Assembly (NCBI RefSeq): GCF_017654505.1
Contig: NC_054554.1
Span: 30,648,865 to 30,712,864 of the forward strand
Direction of reading: 5' to 3'
DNA: 64,000 nucleotides
Origin: Polyodon spathula
Taxonomy: Eukaryota > Chordata > Actinopteri > Acipenseriformes > Polyodontidae
Position 1 is the first letter of the stretch, and each line of letters opens with the position of its first letter. Below the pieces are notes generated by a model. It was not told the DNA's origin. It searched no databases and saw only the letters and a program-made list of their open reading frames with translations. Below, piece by piece: positions 1 through 12,700 of this stretch. A program made the translations under genes and the position numbers.

Positions 1-791
1 TGCTGTAACCCATGTGTGCAGCTTTCCAGGGAATGAATCTGAAAAAGGGTTTAAGGGGACTGTGCCTTACAGGGTTCTTTCTGTCAGACAGGTGTACTAA
101 AGCAGCTCCCTGGTTGTTCTGCTTCTATATCATGGTGGGACACATTATTTAAAGCCAGCAGCTTATCAGATCTTACCTGAGTGCTGGATGCATGTTCTCC
201 TCAGTGCCTCTGTAATGCTGAAAGAGAGAAAGATATGATAAAAAAGAGAACATTAGACTAGAATCTCAACCCTGTGCTTGCTGTGTCATCTGCCCTCTGC
301 TGCTTTATCAGTAAAATGGAATGTGTCTCACATCAACGAGCTGTAAAATAAATTAATGTCAGAAGAATCTAATAGTAAGAAGAAATTACTCCATTAGTTC
401 AATTTCAAGCTATTTACTTTTTTTAAAAAACTATTTAATCCCAATTAACTGAAGTATTACTGGCAGCTGTTCTTTGCTAATCTGACTTGTGAAATAGTAA
501 ATAAGGTAAATACAGTACTAGAGTCCTGTCAGAATTCTCAGTGTGAATGAACCCAATGAGTGAGTTATCGAGTGGTGAGATAATGAAGGAGCGCATGTAT
601 TATGACTCACAACTCGGCTTCATTCAATAACAATTTCTGAGGCTATTAATACTCATAGTTGTTAATTCCATTAAAGATGGAGTGTAAACACAGCTGCAAG
701 CTCCTCAGTAATAAAAACATCTCTTGTGGGAACAGCATCCTGATCCTCATCTCTGAACTCCAAGACTAAACCCCATCCCACATCTCCTGTA
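1..791. other. Intergenic sequence, no gene seen
   Basis: AT-rich unique-looking sequence with no open frame of coding character on either strand. It lies far downstream of the SEPTIN9 3' end. Confidence 0.5.
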
Positions 792-1114
792 CAGTACTGC
801 ACAGGAGCAAACAGCCTCTACTATCTACAGAGCAATCAGGGGCTCATACAGTAACACAGTACTGCACAGGATCGAACAGCCTCTACTATCTACAGAGCAA
901 TCAGGGGCTCATACAGTAACACAGTACTGCACAGGAGCAAACAGCCTCTACTATCTACAGAGCAATCAGGGGCTCATACAGTAACACAGTACTGCACAGG
1001 AGCGAACAGCCTTTACTATCTACAGAGCAATCAGGAGCCTCATACAGTAACGCACAGGAGCGAACAGCCTTTACTATCTACAGGGCAATCAGGAGCCTCA
1101 TACAGTAACACAGG
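792..1114. repeat. Tandem minisatellite, 65-bp unit, about 5 copies
   Basis: The start motif CAGTACTGCACAGGA recurs at 792, 857, 922 and 987, an exact 65-bp period. The fifth copy lacks the CACAGTACTG stretch, and a sixth partial copy ends near 1114. The first four copies are nearly identical, which suggests recent expansion. Confidence 0.95.
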
Positions 1115-1424
1115 GGCCTGCAGGTAACATAGATTGATGCATGTACTGAGGGACTAATATTCATTCTACTATGAATAAACAGAGGATCAGTTTCCTCAGA
1201 TCAGCGTAGGAGCTAAACCCAGTAAAGCCTTCTTCCTCAAGCCGTGTCAGAGCCTCAGCCACATGTCTCATTAGGCAAGGTCAGAGAGGGCTGCAGTGTT
1301 CTGTTATCATTATTCCCAAGCTGTGATATCTCTCTTGCTCTGTGCAGCGGAAGAACTTCGGGACAGATACATCTCCCCTAGTTTGCCCTATATCTATAGT
1401 TTGTTATTTTATTTGTATTTTTAA

Positions 1425-1710
1425 ATTTATTTATTTATTTTTAATTTAGTAGTCGCCAATTCATTTTACCTTGTTTTTTCTCCCAATTTGAAATGTCCAA
1501 TTGTAGTTAGGCTCGGCTCAGCTCACCGCTACTACCCCTGCGCTGATGCAGAAGCAGAGAAGACGAATACACGCTGTCCTCCGAAGAGTGTGTCGTCATC
1601 CGACTGCTTCTTTTCACTCTGCAAGCCCCCCATGCAGCCAAACCAGAGCTACAGCGTCGGAGGACAACGCAGCTCTGGGCAGCTTACAGGCAAGGCCACA
1701 GGCTTATAAA
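1425..1710 (+). mobile_element. Interspersed repeat fragment, possibly acipenseriform
   Basis: The block runs from an AT-rich stretch through TAGGCTCGGCTCAGCTCACC to a segment ending GGGCAGCTTACAGGCAAG. I recognise this from memory as resembling a dispersed repeat seen in sturgeon sequences, where it continues into a tRNA-like end. Here the 3' part is missing and unrelated AT-rich sequence follows from about 1706. The short open frames across it are not genes. The family assignment is recollection and cannot be tested here. Confidence 0.45.
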
Positions 1711-4578
1711 ATAATATATCTATACACAATAAATACTCGTGCAGGCTGCGTGTTGTGTGTTGCTCACGTTTGTCACAGATGTGTAAATGATTAAATGTCA
1801 CTTTGATTGCAGGAGTTAGAGCCCTGCTCCACACACTTTCAGAGCTTAGCTGCAGGAGGGAGGCTGCTGTGCAGTATGTAATACAGAGATGTCTATCACT
1901 GCCTTTTCTCAGCCTTGCACAGCCAGAGGTGCTCCTAGTTATTGCAGTGGGCCGAATGTCTGTTGCCATGGCTACACCTGTGAAGCATCCTTACCACTGA
2001 GAGACCAGGGTTGTCTGGGAAGCTAAGGCACCAGGCATACAATTCATCCACTGTGGCACACAATATTTCAGTTTTATTAATATGAAATGGCTGGATTGGT
2101 CCCAATGCCTCCCTTCAATACCTACCTGCATGGCAGATCACACTCAGGCCGATTTATTGCTCATAATGCAATATGTTGTTGTTAATATCTAAATTTGCAT
2201 AATGTGCTGATATTTCTGCTGTTGTCTCCATAGCCCTAAAGGTCCAGATTTGAGAGTGGCTTTTAAAAGGTTTTGGGAACATATCTTTATAACACCATTA
2301 TGAAAAAAGAAAAGGAAAACACAAATCAGCTACTGCACACAGACTCTCTGTAAAGTGCCTCCCTTACCCCTAGTGCCGTCGTTATTGCTTGTATTGCAAT
2401 CTCCCAGGGGTGCCCATGCAGACCTGCTACTGACAGCAAGCTGCTTTACACCCTTCCATCCTGGAAGCTCAAAGCAACAGCAGCAGCAGCGGCAACAGCA
2501 GCGGCAACAGGAGCAGGAGGTACTAAATCTACAAGATTCCACTCAGAAAACGGATACAGAAAGCCCTCTGATGACCATACAAATCATTTCAATACAATAC
2601 AATTTGTTATGTGTCCAGGGTTAGGGTTAGGTAAAGTAGATGGCTGAGGTAACCCTAACCCTAACTTTTATTTTTGTGACTATGAAATGAGTGAACTCTC
2701 TTCTCTGGTATCAGAGATCATACTGCCAGTGTTTGAGGCAGGTTCCAGCTGGTGTGGAGAGGATGAAAGGGTAAATGTAGAGTGAAGTAGCATAGGATTC
2801 AAGGGCAGGAACAGAGAACAAAACATCTTGAAACAGCAGAGAATATGAACATGGATGAACAAAAACGTCGGATAAATATTTATATTTATTTGTATAGCAT
2901 TCAGCAGCTTGGAAAGAACCCAGTGTCTCCATAAAGGCTTGTAACACATTCTTATTAAATTCAGGCTGAGCGATGACAAACGTCAATGATCTCAGAGGCT
3001 GAGATGAAACATCAAAGACCATGTAGATGAATTGCTCAGTGCTCTAAATGGACCGAACTGGAATTAAAAGGAATGCTTTCTTGTTTGGTTTTGGATGATT
3101 AAGAAGCATTAATATGGCTCCCCTGTGCAGCCCTGTTGCTTTGTGAAGTTCAGTGTTTATATTGCTTCTCCATTGTTACAAACGCTGATGAAGAGCTGCA
3201 GCACACTACACCACTATGGTGCCATCATATCTTTCTGTAACCTTCTTTCCAATAGATACTGCATTCAACAGCATCAGATCAGCAAGACATTTTGACATGC
3301 CAACCTACAAATTGATGCCAAGCACAAACTCTTACACCTCAAAATACAACATAGCTGTAAACTAGCAATAAAACCAGATGATTATGTTTCAATATAGCTA
3401 GTCACTTCCAATAAATTGGTTCTTGCAATGAGTCAACGATTGCCTTTAGAATATTCTGTCTTGCTCTCTCTGTTATTCCTCTGCAGGTCCAGGTTTGTAA
3501 GGAAACATTAATCATATTGCAATGTGATCTCTTTTACAGTACTGTGCTGTTTTGTTGCTGTTTCCTTGTTTTATAATTAGTGTGATCTATTTTACAGAAC
3601 TACCAATGCTGTGCTGTATTGTTGCTGTTTCCTTGTTTTATAAGGGACAGCTACTCTCATTCTACTGCTGTGCTTTCTCCTACTTACAGCACCGCCTGCA
3701 GAGCTGTTAGGGTATTGCCACATCATCAGCATTGCTGTGGTTCATGAAAGCTGGCCGTTTTGTTACATCTTTCTGCAAAGAGGGGACATACAGAGAAGGA
3801 AATGGAAGAAGCGAGAGAAAAACAGCAATCAAGAAGGTTTACAGACAATGCTCCTTTACTTTAGCAAAGTCGATTACTGAAATTATCTTTGTGATTAAGT
3901 TAATCACAGAAGAATGTGACTGTATAGTATAGAAATGATATTTTATATTGATTTAATTAATATTTTCTAAATCTGAATAATAAAAATAATAATTACTTAC
4001 TGTAGCTGTGAGCTCTCAGCAAAACTCCTATTAGCAGCAAAGTTAAATGGCAATGCTTACATGGCACAGCGTGTTCAGTTTAATCATAAAAACATCTCAC
4101 TAACACATTCCAGTTGATTGGACCACATCACTGCATCATCATCACTGAAACAAGTGCAATACTTTTTCAGACCTAAAATTGTTTGAAAGGTCTTCCTCTG
4201 TCTCTGCCCCCTTCCCTCTGCTCCTTGTCATGTCTGAGCTGGTGATTGATGTGGTCTGTATGTGTGTGTGGATGCAATGTTAAGAAATGGCGCTGGGAAT
4301 GTGGCGTGGCAGAAAGTCAGCAGTGTGCTACAACAGGCCGCTTGCCAGTAGAAGGTTTGTGAGATGCTCTTATTTCATAATGCAGCTGTGCTCGGCGCTC
4401 CATTCTGCAGAATTAAATCAGCCACTCCAAGAGACAGGCTAGTGAATTATTCATGGGAGCAATCGCCTAGCTGTAACATAATAAAGTTAGGGCTGTGACT
4501 AATGTGCAGTTTGATTAGATGGGCTTTTGGTAAAGAATCCTGGGTGAATATGAAGTAAATATTGTTTCTAGAGACTTG
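1711..4578. other. Intergenic sequence with a short inverted telomere-like motif
   Basis: No coding gene is recognised. A CAG/CAA-rich tract lies at about 2474-2515. At 2617-2668 two short telomere-like runs face each other: GGGTTAGGGTTAGG and, about 25 bases later, AACCCTAACCCTAAC. The rest looks unique. Confidence 0.5.
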
Positions 4579-4617
<39 letters not shown>

Positions 4618-4657
4618 TATTATTATTATTATTATTATTAGTAGTAGTAGTAGTAGT
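4579..4657. repeat. (ATT)n microsatellite followed by (TAG)n
   Basis: About 60 bases of ATT trinucleotides, with one ATTT interruption, grade into six TAG repeats. Confidence 0.95.
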
Positions 4658-6410
4658 CATAGTATTAATGCATTAGGTCTGTATAGTAACTTGTTCTGCA
4701 GTATAATCATTCATGTATCACATCTATTGAATGTCTAAATTGACTTTTGTTGCTCTTTCTACATAAAGCAAAAATACAACTTCTTGTGCTTTACTGCATC
4801 CTGTGTGGGGAAGCACACATTGCCACTGCATGTGGAAGAATAAAGAAAATAAATACTTAAATAACTTGCAATGAAACTAGGAATGAAAGCAAGGCCTGTT
4901 CGTTTCCTGATTGTCCTGTAACCCCCTCCTTGGGGAGAGGTGAGATTGTTCCACACTGTAAACAGTTTGCACTGTGCTCCACTCGTTTCCTTTATAGACT
5001 CTTTATTGAATTCCTTCTCAGTTTACTGCCTTATATTGCTGCACAAATATTGACTTCTACTGTAATTATCTTATAAAAAGGGTAATCTAATCCAAGGACT
5101 GGTGCTTATTGGAAACAAGTCTGTTCCTGAGCAACGTTCCAAGCTGGGAGATGGAATTCACTTGTCACCTCAGCAAGCAGCCCATCCTTTAGAATTATCA
5201 TCAGCGCAGCTGCTGCATATTATTTCAACTCCAATCTCTTCACCTACACATACAGCATAAATATGCTGGGGACTTTCCAAATTAACATTTCAAATGGATG
5301 GTTTTCAAAGCATCTAAAAGTAATTATGTTTTACTTGAGTCACTGTAACGGTGTTGGGAGATTTGGTTTTTGCTTCCCCTGAAATGTCAAAACGAGGATT
5401 AACTTGAAAAGGGTGAGCTTGTGGACATGTTGTGGTTTTGCAGCCGAGCACAAAAAAGCCAAAAGAAGTCTGTTGATTTGTGATGAAGCAAAAAATGGTG
5501 GGAGGTTGCAGCTCTGTGATGCATCTGCCATTCTGACATTAAAGTTTTTCATGACACGTGTGTGTGTGTTTAGATATATAAATATATAAATTTAAATCAT
5601 ATCACCAGAGACCAGCAAGAGAAGCTCCTTTCCCCTTCAATCACGTCAGCTCAAGAGAAAAGCATGTGGTTTATATCCTTGTTGATCTGCACAGCAGTGT
5701 GCTTTGGGAAGGACAGGAAGGACCCATTCCTCTGGTTATTTTCTATACCTCATTCATTTTGAAGGTCCAGTAAAAGACATCATACTAATCTACTGTTTTT
5801 CCTTTTGGCTCCTTGAAATCCAATAAAAGTACCCATGCTTATTACACCCCTGTCGGAGCCGTGATTGAGCCCAGACTCATCTAACAGCAATGTTGGGGTG
5901 TGCAAGATGAAAGGAGTTCTCATGGACATCTGCATTTCAAGAGCAGCATTGCTATAAAATCAATGACAAGCCTCTTCTGAGAGCAGAGGTACTCACAGAC
6001 TCCCTCACAAATCAGAGGAACACTGAAAAATGTCCTGGAAGGATCTTGAATGAATTCCTATGTGCCTGTATTTCAAAACACTTTGCATATGCATGGCATT
6101 CAGCCTATAATACTTTAAAACAGTTATCAATATAATCAGGAAGTCTGCCCAGTTCTGACTGCTCCTTCATAAGCAAACAGAACAGCACATTTTGCCAATC
6201 ATAGAGGACATGGGAGACATGATTCAATAAAGAACATCATTTTGGGTGAGAGGCAGTTTTCATAAAGCTCTCATTTCCATCAGTGTACCTATCCCCGCTA
6301 TCCTTTAAAATGCTGGAAGAGCACAATGGCTATACTGTAGACATACGGCACTGCAAAAGCAACAAGCATCGCACAAACTTAGGAGCCGGCTAAAGACAAT
6401 AGAGATCTTT
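4658..6410. other. Intergenic sequence, nothing recognised
   Basis: No coding exon, RNA gene or clear repeat was seen here. Confidence 0.4.
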
Positions 6411-7224
6411 ACCATAATAACACACACACTCATATTTGCCAGTCCATTAATAATAATAACACACACACTCATATTTGCCAGTCCATTAATAATAATAACA
6501 CACACTCATATTTGCCAGTCCATTAATAATAATAACACACACTCATATTTGCCAGTCCATTAATAATAATAACACACACTCATATTTGCCAGTCCATTAA
6601 TAATAATAACACACACACACTCATATTTGCCAGTCCATTAATAATAATAACACACACACTCATATTTGCCAGTCCATTAATAATAATAACACACATTCAT
6701 ATTTGCTAGTCCATTAATAATAACACACACACTCATATATGCCAGTCCATTAATAATAACACACACACTCATATTTGCCAGTCCATTAATAATAACACAC
6801 ACACTCATATTTGCCAGTCCATTAATAATAATAACACACACTCATAATTGCCAGTCCATTAATAATAATAACACTCATATTTGCCAGTCCATTAATAATA
6901 ATAACACACACTCATATTTGCCAGTCCATTAATAATAACACACACACACTCATATTTGCCAGTCCATTAATAATAATAACACACACTCATAATTGCCAGT
7001 CCATTAATAATAATAACACTCATATTTGCCAGTCCATTAATAATAATAACACACACACTCATATTTGCCAGTCCATTAATAATAACACACACACTCATAT
7101 TTGCCAGTCCATTAATAATAACACACACACTCATATTTGCCAGTCCATTAATAATAATAACACACACTCATATTTGCCAGTCCATTAATAATAACACACA
7201 CACTCATATTTGCTAGTCCATTAG
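6411..7224. repeat. Tandem minisatellite, about 37-bp unit, 22 copies
   Basis: The unit is a TTTGCCAGTCCATTAATAA core followed by a variable (AAT)n and (AC)n stretch, then CTCAT. I count 22 copies of the CCAGTCCATT core, with two CTAGTCC variants. Unit length varies from about 34 to 41 because both internal microsatellites differ in length from copy to copy. Confidence 0.95.
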
Positions 7225-7456
7225 CAATGTTTTTTTCCAAACTGAACAAGTCTGTCAATTGTCCTTTTATTCTGGATGTGACACATTTTCTCTATATTGC
7301 ATTTTGTTTTTTCTTCTATATAACAAAAGTTTAAATAACAGTTTTCTGGATTATATACAAAATCACTAAATTAGATTAAAACAATCATAGTAATATAATA
7401 AAAGATGTATTTTATTCAATTAAGCACCAAAATTCTTTGGCAACATACTGAGGAAG

Positions 7457-8622
7457 AAGGGTTCCTGGAGTGTGGTGTACAATGCCAGCTCAGCGTGGAT
7501 ACAGCAGTGTATATCAACAGTGAGATCATGTTCCTGGAGTGTGGTGTACAATGCCAGCTCAGCGTGGATACAGCAGTGTATATCAACAGTGAGATCATGT
7601 TCCTGGAGTGTGGTGCACAGTGCTACAGTGTGGATACAGCAGTGTATATCAACAGTGAGATCATGTTCCTGGAGTGTGGTGCACAATGCTACAGCATGGA
7701 TACAGCAGTGTATATCAACAGTGAGATCACATTCCTGGAGTGTGGTGTACAATGACAGCTCAGCGTGGATACAGCAGTGTATATCAACAGTGAGATCATG
7801 TTCCTGGAGTGTGGTGCACAATGCTACAGCATGGATACAGCAGTGTATATCAACAGTGAGATCACGTTCCTGGAGTGTGGTGTACAGTGCTATGGATACA
7901 GCTGTATATCAACAGTGAGATGGATACAGCAGTGTATATCAACAGTGAGATCATGTTCCTGGAGTGTGGTGTACAGTGCTACAGCATGGATACAGCAGTG
8001 TATATCAACAGTGAGATCATGTTCCTGGAGTGTGGTGTACAGCATGGATACAGCAGTGTGCTACAGCATGGATACAGCAGTGTATATCAACAGTGAGATC
8101 ATGTTCCTGGAGTGTGGTGCACAATGCTACAGCATGGATACAGCAGTGTATATCAACAGTGAGATCACGTTCCTGGAGTGTGGTGTACAATGACAGCTCA
8201 GCATGGATACAGCAGTGTATATCAACAGTGAGATCATGTTCCTGGAGTGTGGTGTACAGTGCTACAGCATGGATACAGCAGTGTATATCAACAGTGAGAT
8301 CATGTTCCTGGAGTGTGGTGTACAGTGCTACAGCATGGATACAGCAGTGTATATCAACAGTGAGATCATGTTCCTGGAGTGTGGTGTACAGTGCTACAGC
8401 ATGGATACAGCAGTGTATATCAACAGTGAGATCATGTTCCTGGAGTGTGGTGTACAGTGCTACAGCGTGGATACAGCAGTGTATATCAACAGTGAGATCA
8501 TGTTCCTGGAGTGTGGTGTACAGTGCTACAGTGTGGATACAGCAGTGTATATCAACAGTGAGATCATGTTCCTGGAGTGTGGTGCACAATGCTACAGCAT
8601 GGAGATCAATGTATATCAACAG
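7457..8622. repeat. Tandem minisatellite, 66-bp unit, about 17-18 copies
   Basis: The unit runs from TTCCTGGAGTGTGGTG through TGGATACAGCAGTGTATATC to AACAGTGAGATCATG. Copies are highly similar. Several carry small deletions (near 7890-7925 and 8040-8070). Because 66 is a multiple of three, several frames on both strands stay open for 140-215 codons. These frames are a by-product of the period and have no recognisable domain. Confidence 0.95.
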
Positions 8623-9584
8623 TGAGATCATGAGGCTTCAATACATTGCTCACAGTGTTTCTCATGGTACTATTTAATGTCCTGGTATGGCTCTTTTAGC
8701 ACAGCCAGACACAAGCTGTCATTTTTGTTAAAGTGCAGAGTAATCTGGTGCATTCTGCAGGGTTACACCTGCATTAATCATTGTTCTTCATTCACACTTT
8801 GGGGTTTCACAGCCCTATCAATAAAATCAAAGATCACATCATTGTTAAAAATAATAAGCTGCTACAGAATCATGCTGCTGCCAGCAAGGCAGGAATAAAG
8901 GATTCAATTAGAAATATTAAGTCCCGTTAATCAGTCCTCCACTCCCCACTCTTCTTGTTCTCTTCTTTTTATTGACACTGAGAAATATCCGAGTGAGCAG
9001 CAGAAACAGGGTCAATTTCCAAGAGTATTCAGGTCAGAAATGAGTGGAGGACGGGAGCACCAACTAGCAAGAACCGTATCCCTGGCTATCAAGCTCGGAT
9101 CATTTTACAGGCATTTAGGACAGGCAGCTAAAGAGCTCTGCCTTTTCTCCTGCTACTAAACTCCGCTCATGAGTGCCAGTGAATGAAGAGGCCATTGAAA
9201 TATTATGATCCTGATTCATGTTCCATTTATAGTCCAGGTGCTTCTGAAGTACAAACTAGGGACAGCAGGTTGTACTTGTTGATTCACCACATGCATTTAT
9301 TGAAGGGATAGATGCTATGCTCTGCATTTCCATTTCTGGGATTTTATTTCAGCCGTTATGAAAGTTTGCCATTGAAATTTAGCAGTTTATTATCCTTAAA
9401 CTACTGTATATACAAACCATATATAGCCATGCTTATCTAAGCTTTACTGAGCTTTATTACATCTGTGTTTTGCGTTTACACTCTATACCAAGGCTTGGGG
9501 CTTCAATGTAAAAAGTACAGTGCCCCTTCAAGCCACGTGAGAAAATTAAATACCCACCAAGTACAGTATGTTTAATGTGTTTGT
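8623..9584. other. Intergenic sequence, nothing recognised
   Basis: Unique-looking sequence without coding character. Confidence 0.4.
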
Positions 9585-9699
9585 ATGTGTGTGTGTGTGC
9601 GGGTGCGTGCGTGAGTGCGTATGTATAAGTGAGTTTATGTGTATATGTGTGTGCATGTGTGTATGTGTATGTGTGAGTCAGTGAGTGTATGTGCTTGCT

Positions 9700-9730
<31 letters not shown>

Positions 9731-9760
9731 ATCTGTGTCTGTGCGTCAGTGTGTGTGTCT
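9585..9760. repeat. (TG)n-rich microsatellite
   Basis: An imperfect TG/TGCG/TATG tract contains a pure (TG) run at about 9703-9729. Confidence 0.9.
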
Positions 9761-12700
9761 TGCTAATAAACATTACAATCCTGCTGGCTACGAGGGTCCC
9801 ATTTTATTGCTTAATATCTGCTAGTTCTCTTCCTCCGATATGAACTCCCCTCAAGGACTGAGTGGATTGCAACTGCAATGAAAGCACACAGGCTGCTGGT
9901 AGCTGCATGCTGTGGACTTTATTTGGCTGTGGAGTACAAGGAGTAAGGGAGGTTGTGGGTCACACCTCCAGCCTAGTGTACCTGCTCAGATGCAGGTCAA
10001 TATAATCACCAATGATGTCACTCCTCCCAATCTCTCTGTGCTTCTGTCAGCTGCCACAGGTTTATAAATAGACACTGAGGTGAGGCAGACAGGAACATGT
10101 ACCATGCTGATGAACATGTGACTTGGTGTTTATTTATATGTATTGTGCAGCACAGGCACCTCTCCACCATGACTGTCAACCTGAAACATCACATCTGTGT
10201 ATGAAACTGTCTGAGAAATCTGCCCCACAGATCTCATTATGAGTTCTCTCCTTGCGTGCTGACTCTTTTAATATGAAATAATACCTGCTCTTACTTGGAG
10301 AGGCACTGATCTTCTTTAGCCTTTATGTCACATGCAGGCAGTTCTGTCTCCTGTGCTTAAAAGAAAAATATGTTGATTTGATCTCTTTCCATTCACAGCA
10401 GCATTCATAATGAATCTAGCAGGGGAACACACACTGTACTTGAAGGGGGGGATGGCTCTGGATCAGGGTTAGGGTTTGAGATAGAAGGGGGATCACTCTG
10501 GATAGTAGGGGGAAATGAGGAATGCTCTTTCCCTTCGATGAGTGCTCTATCCTGGGCGCAAAAGGGCAAGGTGGAATTGGGCTGGGAGGCACATTTGGTT
10601 CCTTTAGACAGTCTGCTGGGGCCACTGCCTGTCTCTGAGGGCCACAGGGACTGATTGCTGGTCTGGACTGACTGCTGGTCTAATGCGATTCAGGACCGTT
10701 CACAAGAGGAGCACACTTACTCACAGATGCTCACCTGAATCCTGCATTGTAAGTGAGCAGGGAGGAGACGCAAAGCCCTGGTTCAGCTGCCACAGCTTCA
10801 AGTATCACCACTCTACCCAAGTAGCAGTCAAGTGGAAAATGAATTCCTTATTACCCGATCATATTATTAGATTTTGCTCAGAGTGCCTGTTAAAGTAACA
10901 GCCTGAGACATCTCTCCCGTTCTGCAGAATAAAGACTGGCATGGCCGATATGCTCACAGAGACCAATTTACTCCACAAGAACAAAATGTGGCTTCATGCT
11001 GTGTGGATTTCATACAGCTCAGACCTTCTGCTTGTGTTTCATTCAATAAGACACGCTGACTTCAATAGCTACTGTGCTGTAGAGCATGCATGTTTTTTAT
11101 ATTTCTTCCATAAAAAAAAGATATTATTGTAATCCTAAAATATTATTGTACATAATCTGTGCCCAGTTATGAGCAGACCTGACCAATGCAAACTGATCCA
11201 AGCACCTCTACCACAATGCTGATGTAACTAATAACTTCAGAAGGAAAACCATTTGTTGTTTGAATCTCTTACTCAGTACAAGGCCATTACCGCCTCAAAG
11301 CAATACCAAACTGTCTGGCTAAACTTCTGTAATTCCAAAAAACAGACAGTGTCTAATGCTTTTCTTAAGGTGAAATGTGTAATAGCAGCTACAGCTTTCA
11401 AAAAAACAAACAAACACAATGCACTATTCAAGCTATACCACTGGGTGGCAGTGTTGTTGAGTTTTTGGGGAACATTGTGAGAAACATCAGCCAACTCAGA
11501 CGACTGGTCTGGAGGAGATACTGTGTTCCTGTTCAAAAACTGCAAATTACAGTATACCCAAGCAGGGCTATACTTCAGCTAGCACACCCTTCATTTACAA
11601 TATGTACTGAAAACCAAACTCAAACCCATATGGCAATGAAAGTAAACCTACTGCAAGTAAAAACAGTTGGAACCGCCAACAAATCATCACTTGTGTGCAG
11701 AACAAGTCGCTGGAAAAAAAACAAACATTATTGTTTTTTTTAGTTCTTTATCAAATTTAATCAAAGATTTGAGTTCATTTGTTCCAAGAATAATTGAAAA
11801 AAAAACATCACTGATGTGTGGGTGTCCATTTGTAGTGTTAAGAATGCACCTGCACATGTCTATGGTTTGGAGTTCAAATCTTGACCTGGTCCCCCAGTGC
11901 TGAGAATTGATGAAACTCAGGGTGGCATGACTAATATTAAGAACTTTACAAATAACCCCCCCAAACACACACACACACACACACACACACAGTGGCTTGG
12001 TACAAGCTAATTACAGCATACCAAGTGAATGGTTATTTTGAGTAGAAATAACAACCCACTAACTCTAAACCTGCTTCATATCCTGATATGTATTCTGTCT
12101 GATTCCCTATTGTAGTTTCTGCTTGGATTATTTGGCTGGCTTGCTAACTATTTGAGTGACAATTGATTCTGAAAAAAAATTCAAGGCTGAGTAAGTGATG
12201 TGGGGAGACATATCAATGTTACACAGACTTCAGTGCCCAAATGCATCATGCCTGGGCTTGAGTTTACAGAGCAGCAAGGAATCGAGCAGCACATGTAACA
12301 CACATAAAAGGACATGTATCTAACAAAAAGATAATCAGAAAAACATCCAGGAGATGTTATACTGTGTTCCTTTATCTTGCTGCAGACTTCTTTGCACAGT
12401 ATTTTCTATTGATGTCTGTCTTTCAGACTGACCACACAGGAAAAGCAAGAAATCAAACAATGTATGTGTAGTGGCCCCCTACCTTCCCCTCCCTACCCCT
12501 TCATCTCTTTCCTTCTCCTGTCTGAGCTACACACCAGACACCCTCTCCCCTGTATATTCTTACGACCCTGGATAAATGCCAGCATCTCGCATCCTGACTG
12601 TAGGCTGATGTCTGAATATGTTCCATCTCTCACACTGGTAATAAACCTGCACGCCTCCTAGGGGTAGCAGTGCTAGGCAATGGAGCAGTGGGGTCTATAC

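Noticed and set aside
6411..8622. Regularly repeated units resembling a CRISPR array
   Set aside because: The whole unit is repeated with no unique spacers, and the sequence is from a vertebrate genome.
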